Under the pieces are notes generated by a model. The model was not told the origin of the DNA. It made no database searches and worked only from the letters and a program-made list of their open reading frames with translations. A stretch of 64,000 nt of DNA from Neorhizobium galegae bv. officinalis. GTDB lineage: Bacteria > Pseudomonadota > Alphaproteobacteria > Rhizobiales > Rhizobiaceae. A program made the position numbers and the translations under genes. Below, piece by piece: positions 7,873-16,466 of this stretch (position 1 is its first letter; every line of letters begins with the position of its first letter). Location: contig CCRI01000012.1 in NCBI GenBank assembly GCA_000985875.1, positions 1 to 64,000 of the forward strand. Direction: 5' to 3'.

Positions 7873-8208
7873 TCAGAACGTGCTCTCGGTCGCCAGGACG
7901 TGGCCGTTCATGGCAGCCCAGATCATCCTTACCTCGCGGCGAAGCACGGCACTGGGACGAACGCCGCCGCTGCCATAGTTCTTATATTTATCGCGGTAAG
8001 CTGCGATAAAGACTTCGACGGCTTCTACGACTTCCGCGTGCTGTTCCACGCGGCGGCGCAGCGCTTCCTTCTCCGCATGAAGGATTTCGAAACTCTGGAC
8101 GATGAGCCGCAGGTCTTCCAGCGGCACGCTCAAGTGCGGGTACTCCGACGAATCGGCGATTACCTCCGCCCGCAGACGGGCGATGATGTCGTTCAATTGT
8201 TCACTCAT
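7873..8208 (-). CDS. Hypothetical protein, mostly helical
   Basis: A 111-residue protein of no family I recognise. The N-terminal half has the heptad-like pattern EQLNDIIARLRAEVI and LRLIVQSFEILHAEKEALRRR, suggesting a coiled coil; the C-terminal part is YRDKYKNYGSGGVRPSAVLR. The ATG at 8208 follows AGGAG at good spacing, and upstream residues look non-coding. No signal or membrane segment. Its stop lies about 70 bases from the convergent glutathione transferase stop. Confidence 0.55.
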   Translation of the reverse strand: MSEQLNDIIARLRAEVIADSSEYPHLSVPLEDLRLIVQSFEILHAEKEALRRRVEQHAEVVEAVEVFIAAYRDKYKNYGSGGVRPSAVLRREVRMIWAAMNGHVLATESTF

Positions 8209-8368
8209 GCCGGGATTCTCCTGAACCCAGGATTTGGGGACGGAAACCGGCCAAAACAAGGCGAACCTGTGGCAGGGAAGACACTTTTCACGATCAGAAC
8301 GATCGGGATTCAGGTCTTTATTCGACTTATGGTTACCCGGCGACGCCGCGCCCTTTGCGCGATATGCA

Positions 8369-9262
8369 TCAAAGCCGCGCCGCGAGGAAATCTATGTAGG
8401 TGCGGATGCGCAGGGCGAGGTGCTCGTGGCCGGCATAGACGGCATGGATTTCCTCGATGTCCTCAGGGTTGAAATCCTCCAGAACCGGTACGAGCCGGCC
8501 GGCCTCGATATCCGGCTCCACATGGAAACGCCCGACGCGGCCGATGCCGAGGTGGTCGAGGCAGAACTGCCGGATGATCGAGCCGTTGCTCGCCTTCAGG
8601 TTTCCGGAAACCGGCAACAGCTCCCGGCTGCCGGTTTCCGGATCACGAAAAGGCCAGCCTTCGACCGCCCGCCGGAAATTGAAATTGATGCAGTTGTGAT
8701 CGATGAGTTCGGCCGGCGTCTTCGGCACGCCGTGACGCTCCAGATAGCCCGGCGATGCGATCACCACCTGGCGGCTCTCGCCGAGTTTTCGCGCCATCAG
8801 CGAGGAGTTGCGCATCGGCCCGTGGCGGATGGCGATATCGACCCGCTCGCGGATGAGATCGACGATATCGTCGGTGAGCGTGATGTCGAGTTGCACATCC
8901 GGGAAAAGCTGCTGGAATTCGCAGGTGAGCGGCAGGATGTAACGCTCGCCGAAACCGACCGAAGCGTTGATCGACAGCGGCCCGCGCGGCAGCGTCCGGC
9001 CGCCGCCGGAGACGATCTCCTCCGTATCGGCGATCTCGGCAAGGATGCGCCGCGCCCGCGCCAGATAGGTCTCGCCCTCCGGCGTCAGCTGCAGCATGCG
9101 GGTGGAGCGGACGACGAGACGGGTGCCGAGCCGGTCTTCCAGCCGGGTGACCAACTTGCTGACGGCGGATGGGGAGAGTTTCAGTTTTCGCCCCGCCGCC
9201 GAGAAGCTTTTGAGTTCGGCTGCGAGGGCAAAGGCTTCCATTTCACCGGCGCGGTTGTCCAT
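8369..9262 (-). CDS. LysR-family transcriptional regulator
   Basis: A 297-residue LysR regulator. The winged helix-turn-helix is FALAAELKSFSAAGRKLKLSPSAVSKLVTRLEDRLG near the N-terminus, followed by RSTRMLQLTPEGE and a two-lobed effector domain. It belongs to the group that usually controls a divergent gene; the neighbour in the other direction is an MFS exporter. The start is uncertain: the ATG at 9262 has an AAAGG box at suitable distance, while an ATG two codons upstream and a TTG at 9283 are also in frame. Ligand unknown. Confidence 0.9.
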   Translation of the reverse strand: MDNRAGEMEAFALAAELKSFSAAGRKLKLSPSAVSKLVTRLEDRLGTRLVVRSTRMLQLTPEGETYLARARRILAEIADTEEIVSGGGRTLPRGPLSINASVGFGERYILPLTCEFQQLFPDVQLDITLTDDIVDLIRERVDIAIRHGPMRNSSLMARKLGESRQVVIASPGYLERHGVPKTPAELIDHNCINFNFRRAVEGWPFRDPETGSRELLPVSGNLKASNGSIIRQFCLDHLGIGRVGRFHVEPDIEAGRLVPVLEDFNPEDIEEIHAVYAGHEHLALRIRTYIDFLAARL

Positions 9263-9374
9263 CGACATGACCTTTGAATTCAATTCACAAATGATTATCC
9301 GCTTATGCGGCTACACAGGCAAGTCCGAGGCGACGATATTGCAGTGCAGAAGAAGGTCTCCTCGTCACCCAAGG

Positions 9375-9581
9375 CCCCCTCATCCGCCTGCCGGCACCTT
9401 CTCCCCGCTGGGGAGAAGAGGATATGTCGCTGCCGTCGCCGTCCCTCTTGGCCCTCGTGGAAAAGAAGAGCGGAGAGGTTCGCGACTGTTCCCTTGCGCG
9501 CCCAGTCGAGATGGGAATGGGACCGCACGGCATGTCTCTTCTCCCCAGCGGGGAGAAGGTGCCGGCAGGCGGATGAGGGGG
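9375..9581. repeat. Mosaic intergenic element with perfect 46-base inverted ends
   Basis: The left arm (9375-9420) and right arm (9536-9581) are exact inverted copies over 46 bases, enclosing about 115 bases that carry no gene. Each arm holds a smaller palindrome (ttctccccgctggggagaa). The structure resembles Rhizobium-specific intergenic mosaic elements. Related arms occur at 12831-13028, and a more distant relative at 34629-34844. It lies between a LysR gene and its divergent MFS neighbour. Confidence 0.85.
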
Positions 9582-9632
9582 CTTCGCGAACGACCACCAA
9601 TCCCTTCCTCCCCAAGGACAAGGACCAAGCCA

Positions 9633-10829
9633 ATGCCTCTCGCTCTCTACGCCCTGACGGCCGGTGCCTTCGGTATCGGCGTCACCGAATTCGTCATCAT
9701 GGGCCTGCTGATCGATGTCAGCGCCGATCTCGGCGTGTCGATTTCGGCCGCCGGACTGCTGATTTCCGGTTACGCGCTCGGCGTCGTCGTCGGGGCTCCC
9801 ATTCTCGGCATGCTGACCGGCAAATGGTCGCGCAAGACCCTGCTGATGGCGCTGATGGTGGTGTTCACCGTCGGCAATCTTGCGTGTGCGCTGGCGCCCG
9901 ACTACTGGACGCTGATGGCCGCCCGGGTGCTGACCGCGTTCGCGCATGCGTCCTTCTTCGGCGTCGGCTCGGTGGTCGCCACCAGCCTCGTTGCCCCGAA
10001 CAAAAAGGCTTCCGCCATCGCCATCATGTTCACCGGCCTGACGGTCGCCAATATTCTCGGCGTGCCCTTCGGCACCTGGCTCGGCCAGGCCTATGGCTGG
10101 CGCTCGACCTTCTTTGCCGTCACCCTGATCGGCCTCGTGGCGCTCGCCGTCATCGCGCTCTTCGTTCCGAAGGACAAGGCCGCGGACAATCAGGCGGAAA
10201 GCTCGCAGGGTGCGCTTGCCGTGCTCGGCCGCCGTCCGGTTCTGCTCGGGCTCTTGATCACCGTGCTGAGCTGGGTCGGCGTGTTTGCGGGCTTCACCTA
10301 TATCGCCCCGATCCTGACTGAGATCACCGGCTTTTCGGAAGCCGCCGTCTCGCCGATCCTGCTCGTCTTCGGCGGCGGCCTGGTGATCGGCAACCTGGCC
10401 GGCGGGTGGCTGGCAGACCGGCATCTGGTGCCGACCATCGTCGCCAGCCTGATCGCGCTCTCGGTCGTGCTTTTAAGCTTGACCGCAGCGATCCACCAGC
10501 CGGTGCTGGCCGTCATCGCCATCGGCCTGTTCGGCGCAGCAGCCTTCGCCACCGTCTCGCCGCTGCAGATGTGGGTGCTGCAGAAGGCCGAGGGTGCCGG
10601 CCAGGGGCTTGCCTCGTCGTTCAACATCGCCGCCTTCAACCTCGGCAACGCGATCGGCGCCTGGCTCGGCGGCGTGGTCATCGATCACGGCCCGGGTCTC
10701 GGCTCCGTCACCCTGATCGCCGGCCTGGTTCCGCTCGCAGCGCTTGCCGTCGCCCTCTTCGCCATCCGGCTGGACAGGCGCGAGACCGCCATCAGCGGCG
10801 CACCCGCCCTCTCCTGCCCGGCGGAATAA
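9633..10829 (+). CDS. MFS transporter, DHA1 (AraJ-like) family
   Basis: A 398-residue major facilitator with twelve predicted membrane helices. The N-terminus LALYALTAGAFGIGVTEFVIMGLL is the AraJ/YdhP-type opening, and GKWSRKTLLM corresponds to the loop 2-3 motif. These carriers use the proton gradient to export drugs, sugars or metabolites; the substrate is not known. The ATG at 9633 follows purine-rich AAGGACAAGGA and begins just before the first helix. Long upstream in-frame sequence runs through a repeat and is not coding. The divergent LysR gene is the likely regulator. Confidence 0.9.
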   Translation: MPLALYALTAGAFGIGVTEFVIMGLLIDVSADLGVSISAAGLLISGYALGVVVGAPILGMLTGKWSRKTLLMALMVVFTVGNLACALAPDYWTLMAARVLTAFAHASFFGVGSVVATSLVAPNKKASAIAIMFTGLTVANILGVPFGTWLGQAYGWRSTFFAVTLIGLVALAVIALFVPKDKAADNQAESSQGALAVLGRRPVLLGLLITVLSWVGVFAGFTYIAPILTEITGFSEAAVSPILLVFGGGLVIGNLAGGWLADRHLVPTIVASLIALSVVLLSLTAAIHQPVLAVIAIGLFGAAAFATVSPLQMWVLQKAEGAGQGLASSFNIAAFNLGNAIGAWLGGVVIDHGPGLGSVTLIAGLVPLAALAVALFAIRLDRRETAISGAPALSCPAE

Positions 10830-10853
10830 CCGACACACCGAAGGATCACGACC

Positions 10854-11891
10854 ATGGAATACCGCAATCTCGGACAATCCGGCCTCAGGGTGCCGGTCCT
10901 CAGCTTCGGCGCCGGCACGTTCGGCGGCTCCGGCCCGCTGTTCAGCCACTGGGGCACGACCGATGTCGAGGAAGCCCGCCGTCTCGTCGACATCTGCCTG
11001 GAAGCCGGCGTCAACCTGTTCGACACGGCCGACGTCTATTCGAACGGCGCTTCGGAAGAGGTGCTCGGTGAGGCGATCAAGGGCCGGCGCAACGAGGTGC
11101 TGATCTCCACCAAGGCCAGCCTGCCGACCGGCGACGGGCCGAACGACTGGGGCTCGTCGCGCTCCCGCCTGATCCGCTCCGTGGAGGCCGCCCTGAAGCG
11201 GCTCGGCACCGACCATATCGACATCTTCCAGCTGCATGCCTTCGATGCCTCGACGCCGGTGGAGGAAGTCGTCTCGACGCTCGACCGGCTCGTGAAGGAC
11301 GGCAAGCTGCGTTACATCGGTGTTTCCAACTTTTCCGGCTGGCAGATCATGAAGTCGCTGGCCGCCGCCGAAAAGCATGGGATGACCCGCTATGTGGCGA
11401 ACCAGGTCTATTATTCGCTGATCGGCCGCGATTACGAATGGGACCTGATGCCATTGGGACAGGACCAGGGGCTCGGCGCGCTGGTGTGGAGCCCGCTCGG
11501 CTGGGGCCGCCTCACCGGCAAGATCAGCCGTGGCAAGCCGCTTCCGGAGGGCAGCCGCCTGCATGAGACGGCGGATTTCGGCCCGCCTGTCGAGGACGAA
11601 TTGCTCTACCGGGTGGTCGATGCGCTGCAGGCGGTGGCCGCCGAAACCGGCAAAAGCGTGCCGCAGGTGGCGATCAACTGGCTCACCAGCCGGCCGACGG
11701 TTTCCTCGGTGATCATAGGTGCCCGCAACGAGGAGCAGCTGCGCCAGAATCTCGGGGCCGTCGGCTGGTCGCTGACGACAGAGCAGATTGGTACGCTTGA
11801 TGCGGCCAGTGCCGTCACCGCGCCCTACCCGCATTTCCCCTATCGGCGGCAGGAGGGCTTTGCCCGCCTCAACCCGCCCATCGCCGGCTGA
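10854..11891 (+). CDS. Aldo/keto reductase
   Basis: A 345-residue NADPH-dependent aldo/keto reductase with a (beta/alpha)8 barrel. The catalytic tetrad is visible: Asp in NLFDTADVYSNG, Tyr in the same segment, Lys in LISTKASL and His in DIFQLHAFD. The tail SRPTVSSVIIGARNEEQL binds cofactor. It starts 24 bases after the MFS gene, so it is probably co-transcribed with it. Members reduce aldehydes and ketones; the physiological substrate is unknown. Confidence 0.92.
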   Translation: MEYRNLGQSGLRVPVLSFGAGTFGGSGPLFSHWGTTDVEEARRLVDICLEAGVNLFDTADVYSNGASEEVLGEAIKGRRNEVLISTKASLPTGDGPNDWGSSRSRLIRSVEAALKRLGTDHIDIFQLHAFDASTPVEEVVSTLDRLVKDGKLRYIGVSNFSGWQIMKSLAAAEKHGMTRYVANQVYYSLIGRDYEWDLMPLGQDQGLGALVWSPLGWGRLTGKISRGKPLPEGSRLHETADFGPPVEDELLYRVVDALQAVAAETGKSVPQVAINWLTSRPTVSSVIIGARNEEQLRQNLGAVGWSLTTEQIGTLDAASAVTAPYPHFPYRRQEGFARLNPPIAG

Positions 11892-11995
11892 CGCTACCCG
11901 AAAACGCGGGTGGTTGATCCGTCACAGAATCGGTCCATGTAATACGGGCCTCATTCGGCCCGGCCGTTTGCCGGGCTTCCCCACAGGAGTTCAAG

Positions 11996-12823
11996 ATGTT
12001 CACAGTCAGCGCCAATGGCGCCAACATTCCCGCCCTCGGTTTCGGCACGTTCCGCATGCCTGACGAGGACGTCGCCCGCGTGCTGCCGGAGGCGCTGAAG
12101 CTCGGCTTCCGCCATGTCGATACCGCGCAGATCTACAAGAACGAAGCAGCCGTCGGCGACGTGCTGTCCAAGTCCGGCATCCCGCGCGCCGACATCTTCC
12201 TCACCACCAAGGTCTGGGTCGACCGCGTCGGCCATGACGCCTTCATCGCCTCGGTCGACGAGAGCCTGGCCAAGCTGAAGACCGACTATGTCGACCTGCT
12301 TCTCCTCCACTGGCCGCAAAGCGAAATGCCGCTCGCCGACCGCATGGGCGCGCTGAACGCGCTCAGAAAGGCCGGCAAGGTGAAGAATATCGGCGTCTCC
12401 AATTTTTCCGTCGCGCTGATCGCCGAAGCGGTGAAGCTTTCGGATGCGCCGCTTGCCACCAACCAGGTGGAATACCATCCCTATCTCGACCAGAAGAAGG
12501 TGCTCGGCGAGGTGCGCAAACACGGCATGTCGCTGACCGCCTATTACCTGATGGCGAACGGCGCGGTGCCGGGCGACGAAGTGCTGAAGGATATCGGCGC
12601 CAAGCACGGCAAGACGGCCGCCCAGGTGACGCTGCGCTGGGCGATCCAGCAGAAGGACGTGATCGCGCTTTCGAAAACCGCAACCGTTTCGCGTCTGCCG
12701 GAAAACTTCGATGTGTTCGATTTCGCGCTGTCGGAAGACGAGATGCAGGCGATCCACAAACTCGCCAAACCGACCGGCCGCATCGTCAGCCCGGGGCACC
12801 TTGCGCCGGAATGGGATGTTTGA
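11996..12823 (+). CDS. Aldo/keto reductase (DkgA/DkgB-like)
   Basis: A 275-residue aldo/keto reductase of the 2,5-diketo-D-gluconate reductase type. It has GFGTFRMPD, the Asp/Tyr segment FRHVDTAQIYKNE, Lys in FLTTKVWVD and His in LLLLHWP, and the NADPH-binding tail VIALSKTATVSRL. It follows another reductase of a different subfamily by about 100 bases and has its own ribosome site (ACAGGAG). Such enzymes reduce keto-sugars and methylglyoxal-like carbonyls in the cytosol. Confidence 0.92.
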   Translation: MFTVSANGANIPALGFGTFRMPDEDVARVLPEALKLGFRHVDTAQIYKNEAAVGDVLSKSGIPRADIFLTTKVWVDRVGHDAFIASVDESLAKLKTDYVDLLLLHWPQSEMPLADRMGALNALRKAGKVKNIGVSNFSVALIAEAVKLSDAPLATNQVEYHPYLDQKKVLGEVRKHGMSLTAYYLMANGAVPGDEVLKDIGAKHGKTAAQVTLRWAIQQKDVIALSKTATVSRLPENFDVFDFALSEDEMQAIHKLAKPTGRIVSPGHLAPEWDV

Positions 12824-12830
12824 AGATTAC

Positions 12831-13028
12831 CTTCTCCCCAGCGGGGAGAAGGTGGCCCGAAGGGCCGGATGAGGGGTGCGAAGCCACATTCTGGCTCAAC
12901 ATGACGGTTCGCATGTTCGTCGCTGCAATCGATCCAGTGGATCGATTGCTCCGGCTTCGCCGGACCGCTCCTCATCCCCCTCATCGCCTCGCCTATGCTC
13001 GGCACTTCTCCCCGCTGGGGAGAAGAGG
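12831..13028. repeat. Mosaic intergenic element related to the 9.4 kb copy
   Basis: Palindromic ends cttctccccagcggggagaa (left) and the inverted ttctccccgctggggagaag (right) flank a central stretch without a gene. The left arm continues into ggccggatgagggg and the right arm begins with cctcatcccc, the same border type as the element at 9375-9581 but diverged. It separates the aldo/keto reductase from corA. Confidence 0.75.
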
Positions 13029-13072
13029 GAGCAAGCCGTGGCCTCCGCGAGAAAACGGGGGGCCCTCCTTGT

Positions 13073-14116
13073 TCAAAGCCAGCCTCTCCGCTTGAAATAC
13101 AGATAGGGCATGGCCATCGAGACGATCATCAGCGCGATCGCGGCGTGATAGCCGTAGTGCCATTGCAGTTCCGGCTGGTAGGCGAAGTTCATGCCGTAGA
13201 TCGAGGCGACCAGCGTCGGCGGCAGGAAGACGACCGAGGCGACCGAGAAGATCTTGATGATCTGGTTCTGTTCGAGATTGATCAGCCCCAGCGTCGCATC
13301 CAGCAGGAAATTGATCTTGCCGGACAGGAAGGCCGAGTGATCGCCGAGCGAGGTGGCGTCCCGTTGCAGCAGTTTCAGGCGCTGGCGCAGTTCCTTCGGG
13401 AGCTTGCGGTCGACGCCGTCGAGCGCCGCGTAATAGGCGACGACTCTGGAGACGCTGACGAGGCTTTCGCGCACGACGGTGATGAACTCCCCCTTCTGGC
13501 CGACCTCGCGGATGAGGTCCTGCAGGTCGCGGGTCTTCTTGTTGGCCTTGGCGGCCTTGGTCGAAAAGACTTCCTGGGAAATCTGGTCGATCTCGGTGCC
13601 GAGCCGTTCCAGCGTGTCGGCCATGCGGTCGATGATCGCCTCGATCAGTCCGGTCATGATCAGTTCGCCGTAACCGCAATGCAGGCCGGCGCCGTTCGGC
13701 TTGCGGGCGCGCGCCATGAAGGCGTCGAAGGGGCGCGGCTCGGCATAACGGACGGTGACCAAAACCTGGCCCTTGACGATGAAGGTGACCGGAACCTTTC
13801 GCGGCGTGCCGGCATCGGGCCTGGTCAGCACCGTCATGGTCATGAACTCGGCGCCGTCCTCCTGGTAGAGGCGGGCGGAGAGCTCGATGTCCTCCATCTC
13901 GTCCATGGTCGGCACGGTGATGCCGAGGCGCTCGCCGACGATGCGTTCCTCGTCGGGCGTCGGGCTGACGAGGTCGTACCAGACGACTGCAGGGGTTGCG
14001 GGAGCGGACGTGACCGGTGCCGACGGATCGGAAGCGACCGGCGCTGCGGCAACGGCCGGCACATCGGAAGCGACGGAAACAAGGCGATCAAGGTCGTAGG
14101 CATGGATGCGCAGCAT
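13073..14116 (-). CDS. corA: CorA-type magnesium/cobalt transporter
   Basis: A 347-residue CorA family channel. The large N-terminal cytoplasmic domain is followed by a long helix and two C-terminal membrane segments joined by the YGMNF signature loop that forms the pore entrance, ending in a basic tail (YLYFKRRGWL). CorA pentamers carry Mg2+ and, less well, Co2+ and Ni2+. The insert AVAAAPVASDPSAPVTSAPA near the N-terminus is Ala/Pro-rich and unlike the core family. The ATG at 14116 is chosen because MLRIHAYD starts the folded domain. Confidence 0.92.
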   Translation of the reverse strand: MLRIHAYDLDRLVSVASDVPAVAAAPVASDPSAPVTSAPATPAVVWYDLVSPTPDEERIVGERLGITVPTMDEMEDIELSARLYQEDGAEFMTMTVLTRPDAGTPRKVPVTFIVKGQVLVTVRYAEPRPFDAFMARARKPNGAGLHCGYGELIMTGLIEAIIDRMADTLERLGTEIDQISQEVFSTKAAKANKKTRDLQDLIREVGQKGEFITVVRESLVSVSRVVAYYAALDGVDRKLPKELRQRLKLLQRDATSLGDHSAFLSGKINFLLDATLGLINLEQNQIIKIFSVASVVFLPPTLVASIYGMNFAYQPELQWHYGYHAAIALMIVSMAMPYLYFKRRGWL

Positions 14117-14428
14117 GACGGCTCCTTTTTGGACCATCGGTCCCTTCGGAGCGCGCATCCTTTCAAGAAGGACTAGAGCCCCGGAGGAACGGGTCGGTAT
14201 GATGACGTCGAACTTCGACTGTCGGGGTTCATCTCAATTGTCCTTTGAAAGAGTGGCGCCCGGTCGGGCGTCACTTCGTTTTTGGAAATGTGCCTTAAAG
14301 GATGAAAAGTCAATGGCTTTTTCGGCGCCGCTGCGAGGCTTACGGATTAACAATTGGAAAGACTTTTCAGTCCTTGGAGACGATCAGGCGGAAGGTCCGC
14401 CCAGAGCCGAACCGAATAATCGACCCGG
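14117..14428. other. 312-base intergenic stretch upstream of corA
   Basis: No coding frame is supported here. The stretch holds a GC-rich hairpin (gtggcgcccg / cgggcgtcac, about 14253-14274), and it would contain the corA promoter and leader. I looked for a magnesium-sensing riboswitch fold and could not support one by eye. Confidence 0.4.
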
Positions 14429-14713
14429 TCATCTGGTGATCCGGAAGCCGACCGGCTTTTGCGCGAGCGCCGCCGGTTGTCGCTCCACGCCGGATACCGA
14501 CGCGCCGGGCGGACCTTGCCGCAAACGCTCGAGCATTTGCGTTATGGCGGCGGGCCATCCCGCGAGCAAAGCAAGGACGGAACCGTCCGGCTCGTTGCGA
14601 ACCCAGCCCGTCAAACCCAGCTGTTCCGCCTCCTCACGGGTCCAGGCACGGAACCCCACGCCTTGTACCCTTCCCGTTATCCGCACCATGGCGGCCTCGT
14701 CATCATCGGACAT
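14429..14713 (-). CDS. acyP: Acylphosphatase
   Basis: A 94-residue acylphosphatase, the normal length. The two catalytic residues are visible: Arg in the loop GRVQGVGFRAW and Asn in GWVRNEPDGSV. The enzyme hydrolyses the carboxyl-phosphate bond of acyl phosphates such as 1,3-bisphosphoglycerate in the cytosol. The ATG at 14713 has a GGGAGG box five bases upstream; a longer frame upstream lacks support. Confidence 0.93.
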   Translation of the reverse strand: MSDDDEAAMVRITGRVQGVGFRAWTREEAEQLGLTGWVRNEPDGSVLALLAGWPAAITQMLERLRQGPPGASVSGVERQPAALAQKPVGFRITR

Positions 14714-14833
14714 GGCAACCTCCCATCCTGGGTTACTCTCATTGACATGGAGAGTGCGAAACCCAGGACAAGCCTGCAAGGGTGCCGACGGTATCCGATT
14801 GGCCCCTCACCGGTCTCGTTGCCTCGGATAAGA

Positions 14834-14866
14834 CAAAAAAGCCGCCGGCCTCGCGGCCAGCGGCTT
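14834..14866 (-). terminator. Rho-independent terminator
   Basis: Ten-base arms (gccgccggcc / ggccagcggc, one mismatch) around a 4-base loop, followed on the minus strand by a run of six T. It lies just after the stop of the 129-residue gene ending at 14887. Confidence 0.85.
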
Positions 14867-14886
14867 GATATGTCGAAAGATGCAGA

Positions 14887-15276
14887 TCAGACGAACTGCG
14901 AGAGACCCGGGACCGAAGCAATCACCGTGTCGACCACTTCGTCGCCGGCGTGTTCGCGGGCGACCGCCATGGTTTCCTTGGCAAGGCCTGTGATCTCGCC
15001 CATGCCGAGGCCCTGGGACATCAGCTGCTGGCCGAGCGCCATGACGCCGCCGCCGAAGCTTGCCATCAGGCCGCCGAGGAGACCGCCGCCGCCGGCACCT
15101 TCGCCGTTGAACTTGGCGACGAGTTCGGAAGCGCCCGGGATAGCCTCGATCATCTTGGCAACCGCGCCGTCATCGGCCTCGCGCTGCAGGAAACCGAGCA
15201 TCATGCCGATCGCCTTTTCGGCGACGTCAGGGGCAATGCCGACATTTTCGGCGACGCGGGAAACCAGTTCGTTCAT
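14887..15276 (-). CDS. DUF2267/DUF2780-like small protein
   Basis: A 129-residue, mostly helical protein. It opens with MNELVSRVAENVGIAPDVAEKAIGMMLGFLQRE and has a glycine-rich middle (GEGAGGGGLLGGLMASFGGG), the pattern seen in small DUF2267/DUF2780-type proteins of unknown role. There is no signal peptide. The ATG at 15276 follows GAGGAGAG; the preceding codon is also a possible start (15279). It ends in a strong terminator and looks monocistronic. Confidence 0.65.
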   Translation of the reverse strand: MNELVSRVAENVGIAPDVAEKAIGMMLGFLQREADDGAVAKMIEAIPGASELVAKFNGEGAGGGGLLGGLMASFGGGVMALGQQLMSQGLGMGEITGLAKETMAVAREHAGDEVVDTVIASVPGLSQFV

Positions 15277-15370
15277 CAATCTCTCCTCGGGGTTTTGACG
15301 TTCACGTCAAGGTAATACACACAGTCTTTGCCGAAGCCAACAGGCGTATGAAGCATCTCCGGCTTCAGGC

Positions 15371-16348
15371 CTAGTCCGAACGCTCGCCCACCGTATCCGC
15401 CATATAGGCGCCGCGGGCGCCCAGGGGCTTTGGCCTGCCGGTGGTCGAATCGCGGGCCGTCTGATGTTCGAGCTCGGCATTGATCTCGGCACCGACGATG
15501 ACGATGATGACCGATATCCATGTCCAGACCATGAAACCGATCAGCGCGCCGAGCGTGCCGTAGGTGGCGTTGTAATCGGCAATATTCCCCAGATAGAAGG
15601 AAACCGCAATCGAGGCCGAGAGCCAGGCGACGGTCGAGAATGCCGCACCCCAGGTGAGCCACTTGAGCTTCGCCGGTTCGCGGCTCGGGCCGAAGCGGTA
15701 TAGCATCATGATGCCGCCCGTGACGAACAGCATCATGACGGGCCAGCGGGCGATGCGGATGATGATTTCCGTCCATCGGTCGAGCCAGAGATAGCGCAGC
15801 ACCGCCGGCACGACGCCCATGGCAAACAGGATGACGATCGCCAGCAGGAGCGCGCCGAGCGTGAAGAGAAGCGAGATGAGGTTGAGGCGCACGATACTGC
15901 GCTTTTCCTGTTCCCCATAGGCGACGTTCATCGCCTCGAACAGCGCCTTCATGCCGTTGTTGGCGCTCCAGAGCGCCAGCGCCAGGCCGCCGATCAGGGC
16001 GATCGACAGCGTCGTGTTGCGCTCCGTGGTCAGCGCCCGCAGCTGATCGAGAAAAATGTTCAGGGCGTCGGCCGGCATGACGGAGCTCAAGAACGCGATG
16101 CGATCGACGATCGACACCGGGTCCGAGACGAAACCGTAGAGGGACACGAGTGCGCTCGCCGCCGGAAACAGCGCCAGCAGGAGATAATAGGTGACACCGG
16201 CGGCGATCAGCGAGATGCGGTCCTGGGTGACGCCCGCATAGACGCGCCAGAAGACATCCTTCAGCCCACGGGCGGGAATCTCGTCCGGGGAGTCGGCCTC
16301 ACGGCCCCTGTTCTTTTCCGATGCGGGGACCGTTTCGCCGATCGTCAT
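15371..16348 (-). CDS. YihY/BrkB-family membrane protein
   Basis: A 325-residue inner-membrane protein of the YihY/virulence factor BrkB family, with a cytoplasmic N-terminus (about 45 residues) and six hydrophobic segments. Family landmarks include DRISLIAAGVTYYLLLALFPA at the first helix and LWSANNGMKALFEAMNVAYGE. The function is unresolved: the family was once taken for ribonuclease BN, which was later disproved. The ATG at 16348 is supported by the GGGAAGG upstream, though spacing is long. Divergent from the HerA-like ATPase gene. Confidence 0.85.
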   Translation of the reverse strand: MTIGETVPASEKNRGREADSPDEIPARGLKDVFWRVYAGVTQDRISLIAAGVTYYLLLALFPAASALVSLYGFVSDPVSIVDRIAFLSSVMPADALNIFLDQLRALTTERNTTLSIALIGGLALALWSANNGMKALFEAMNVAYGEQEKRSIVRLNLISLLFTLGALLLAIVILFAMGVVPAVLRYLWLDRWTEIIIRIARWPVMMLFVTGGIMMLYRFGPSREPAKLKWLTWGAAFSTVAWLSASIAVSFYLGNIADYNATYGTLGALIGFMVWTWISVIIVIVGAEINAELEHQTARDSTTGRPKPLGARGAYMADTVGERSD

Positions 16349-16466
16349 GCCATACCCAGCCTTCCCGTTGCGGGCGGGCCTCAGACAATCTCGTTGCCGT
16401 TGCCCGGCGCCTCCGCACATCCTATAAGCAGTTGGCAGAGAACGCGGTCAGGGAGCGCATAGTTGC

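Noticed and set aside
10473..11834. Long minus-strand frame across the aldo/keto reductase
   Set aside because: It is the antisense shadow of a clear aldo/keto reductase with catalytic residues; its composition is typical of non-coding antisense frames.
14117..14428. Magnesium riboswitch in the corA leader
   Set aside because: The region is long and has one GC-rich hairpin, but I could not match the conserved elements of known magnesium sensors by eye.
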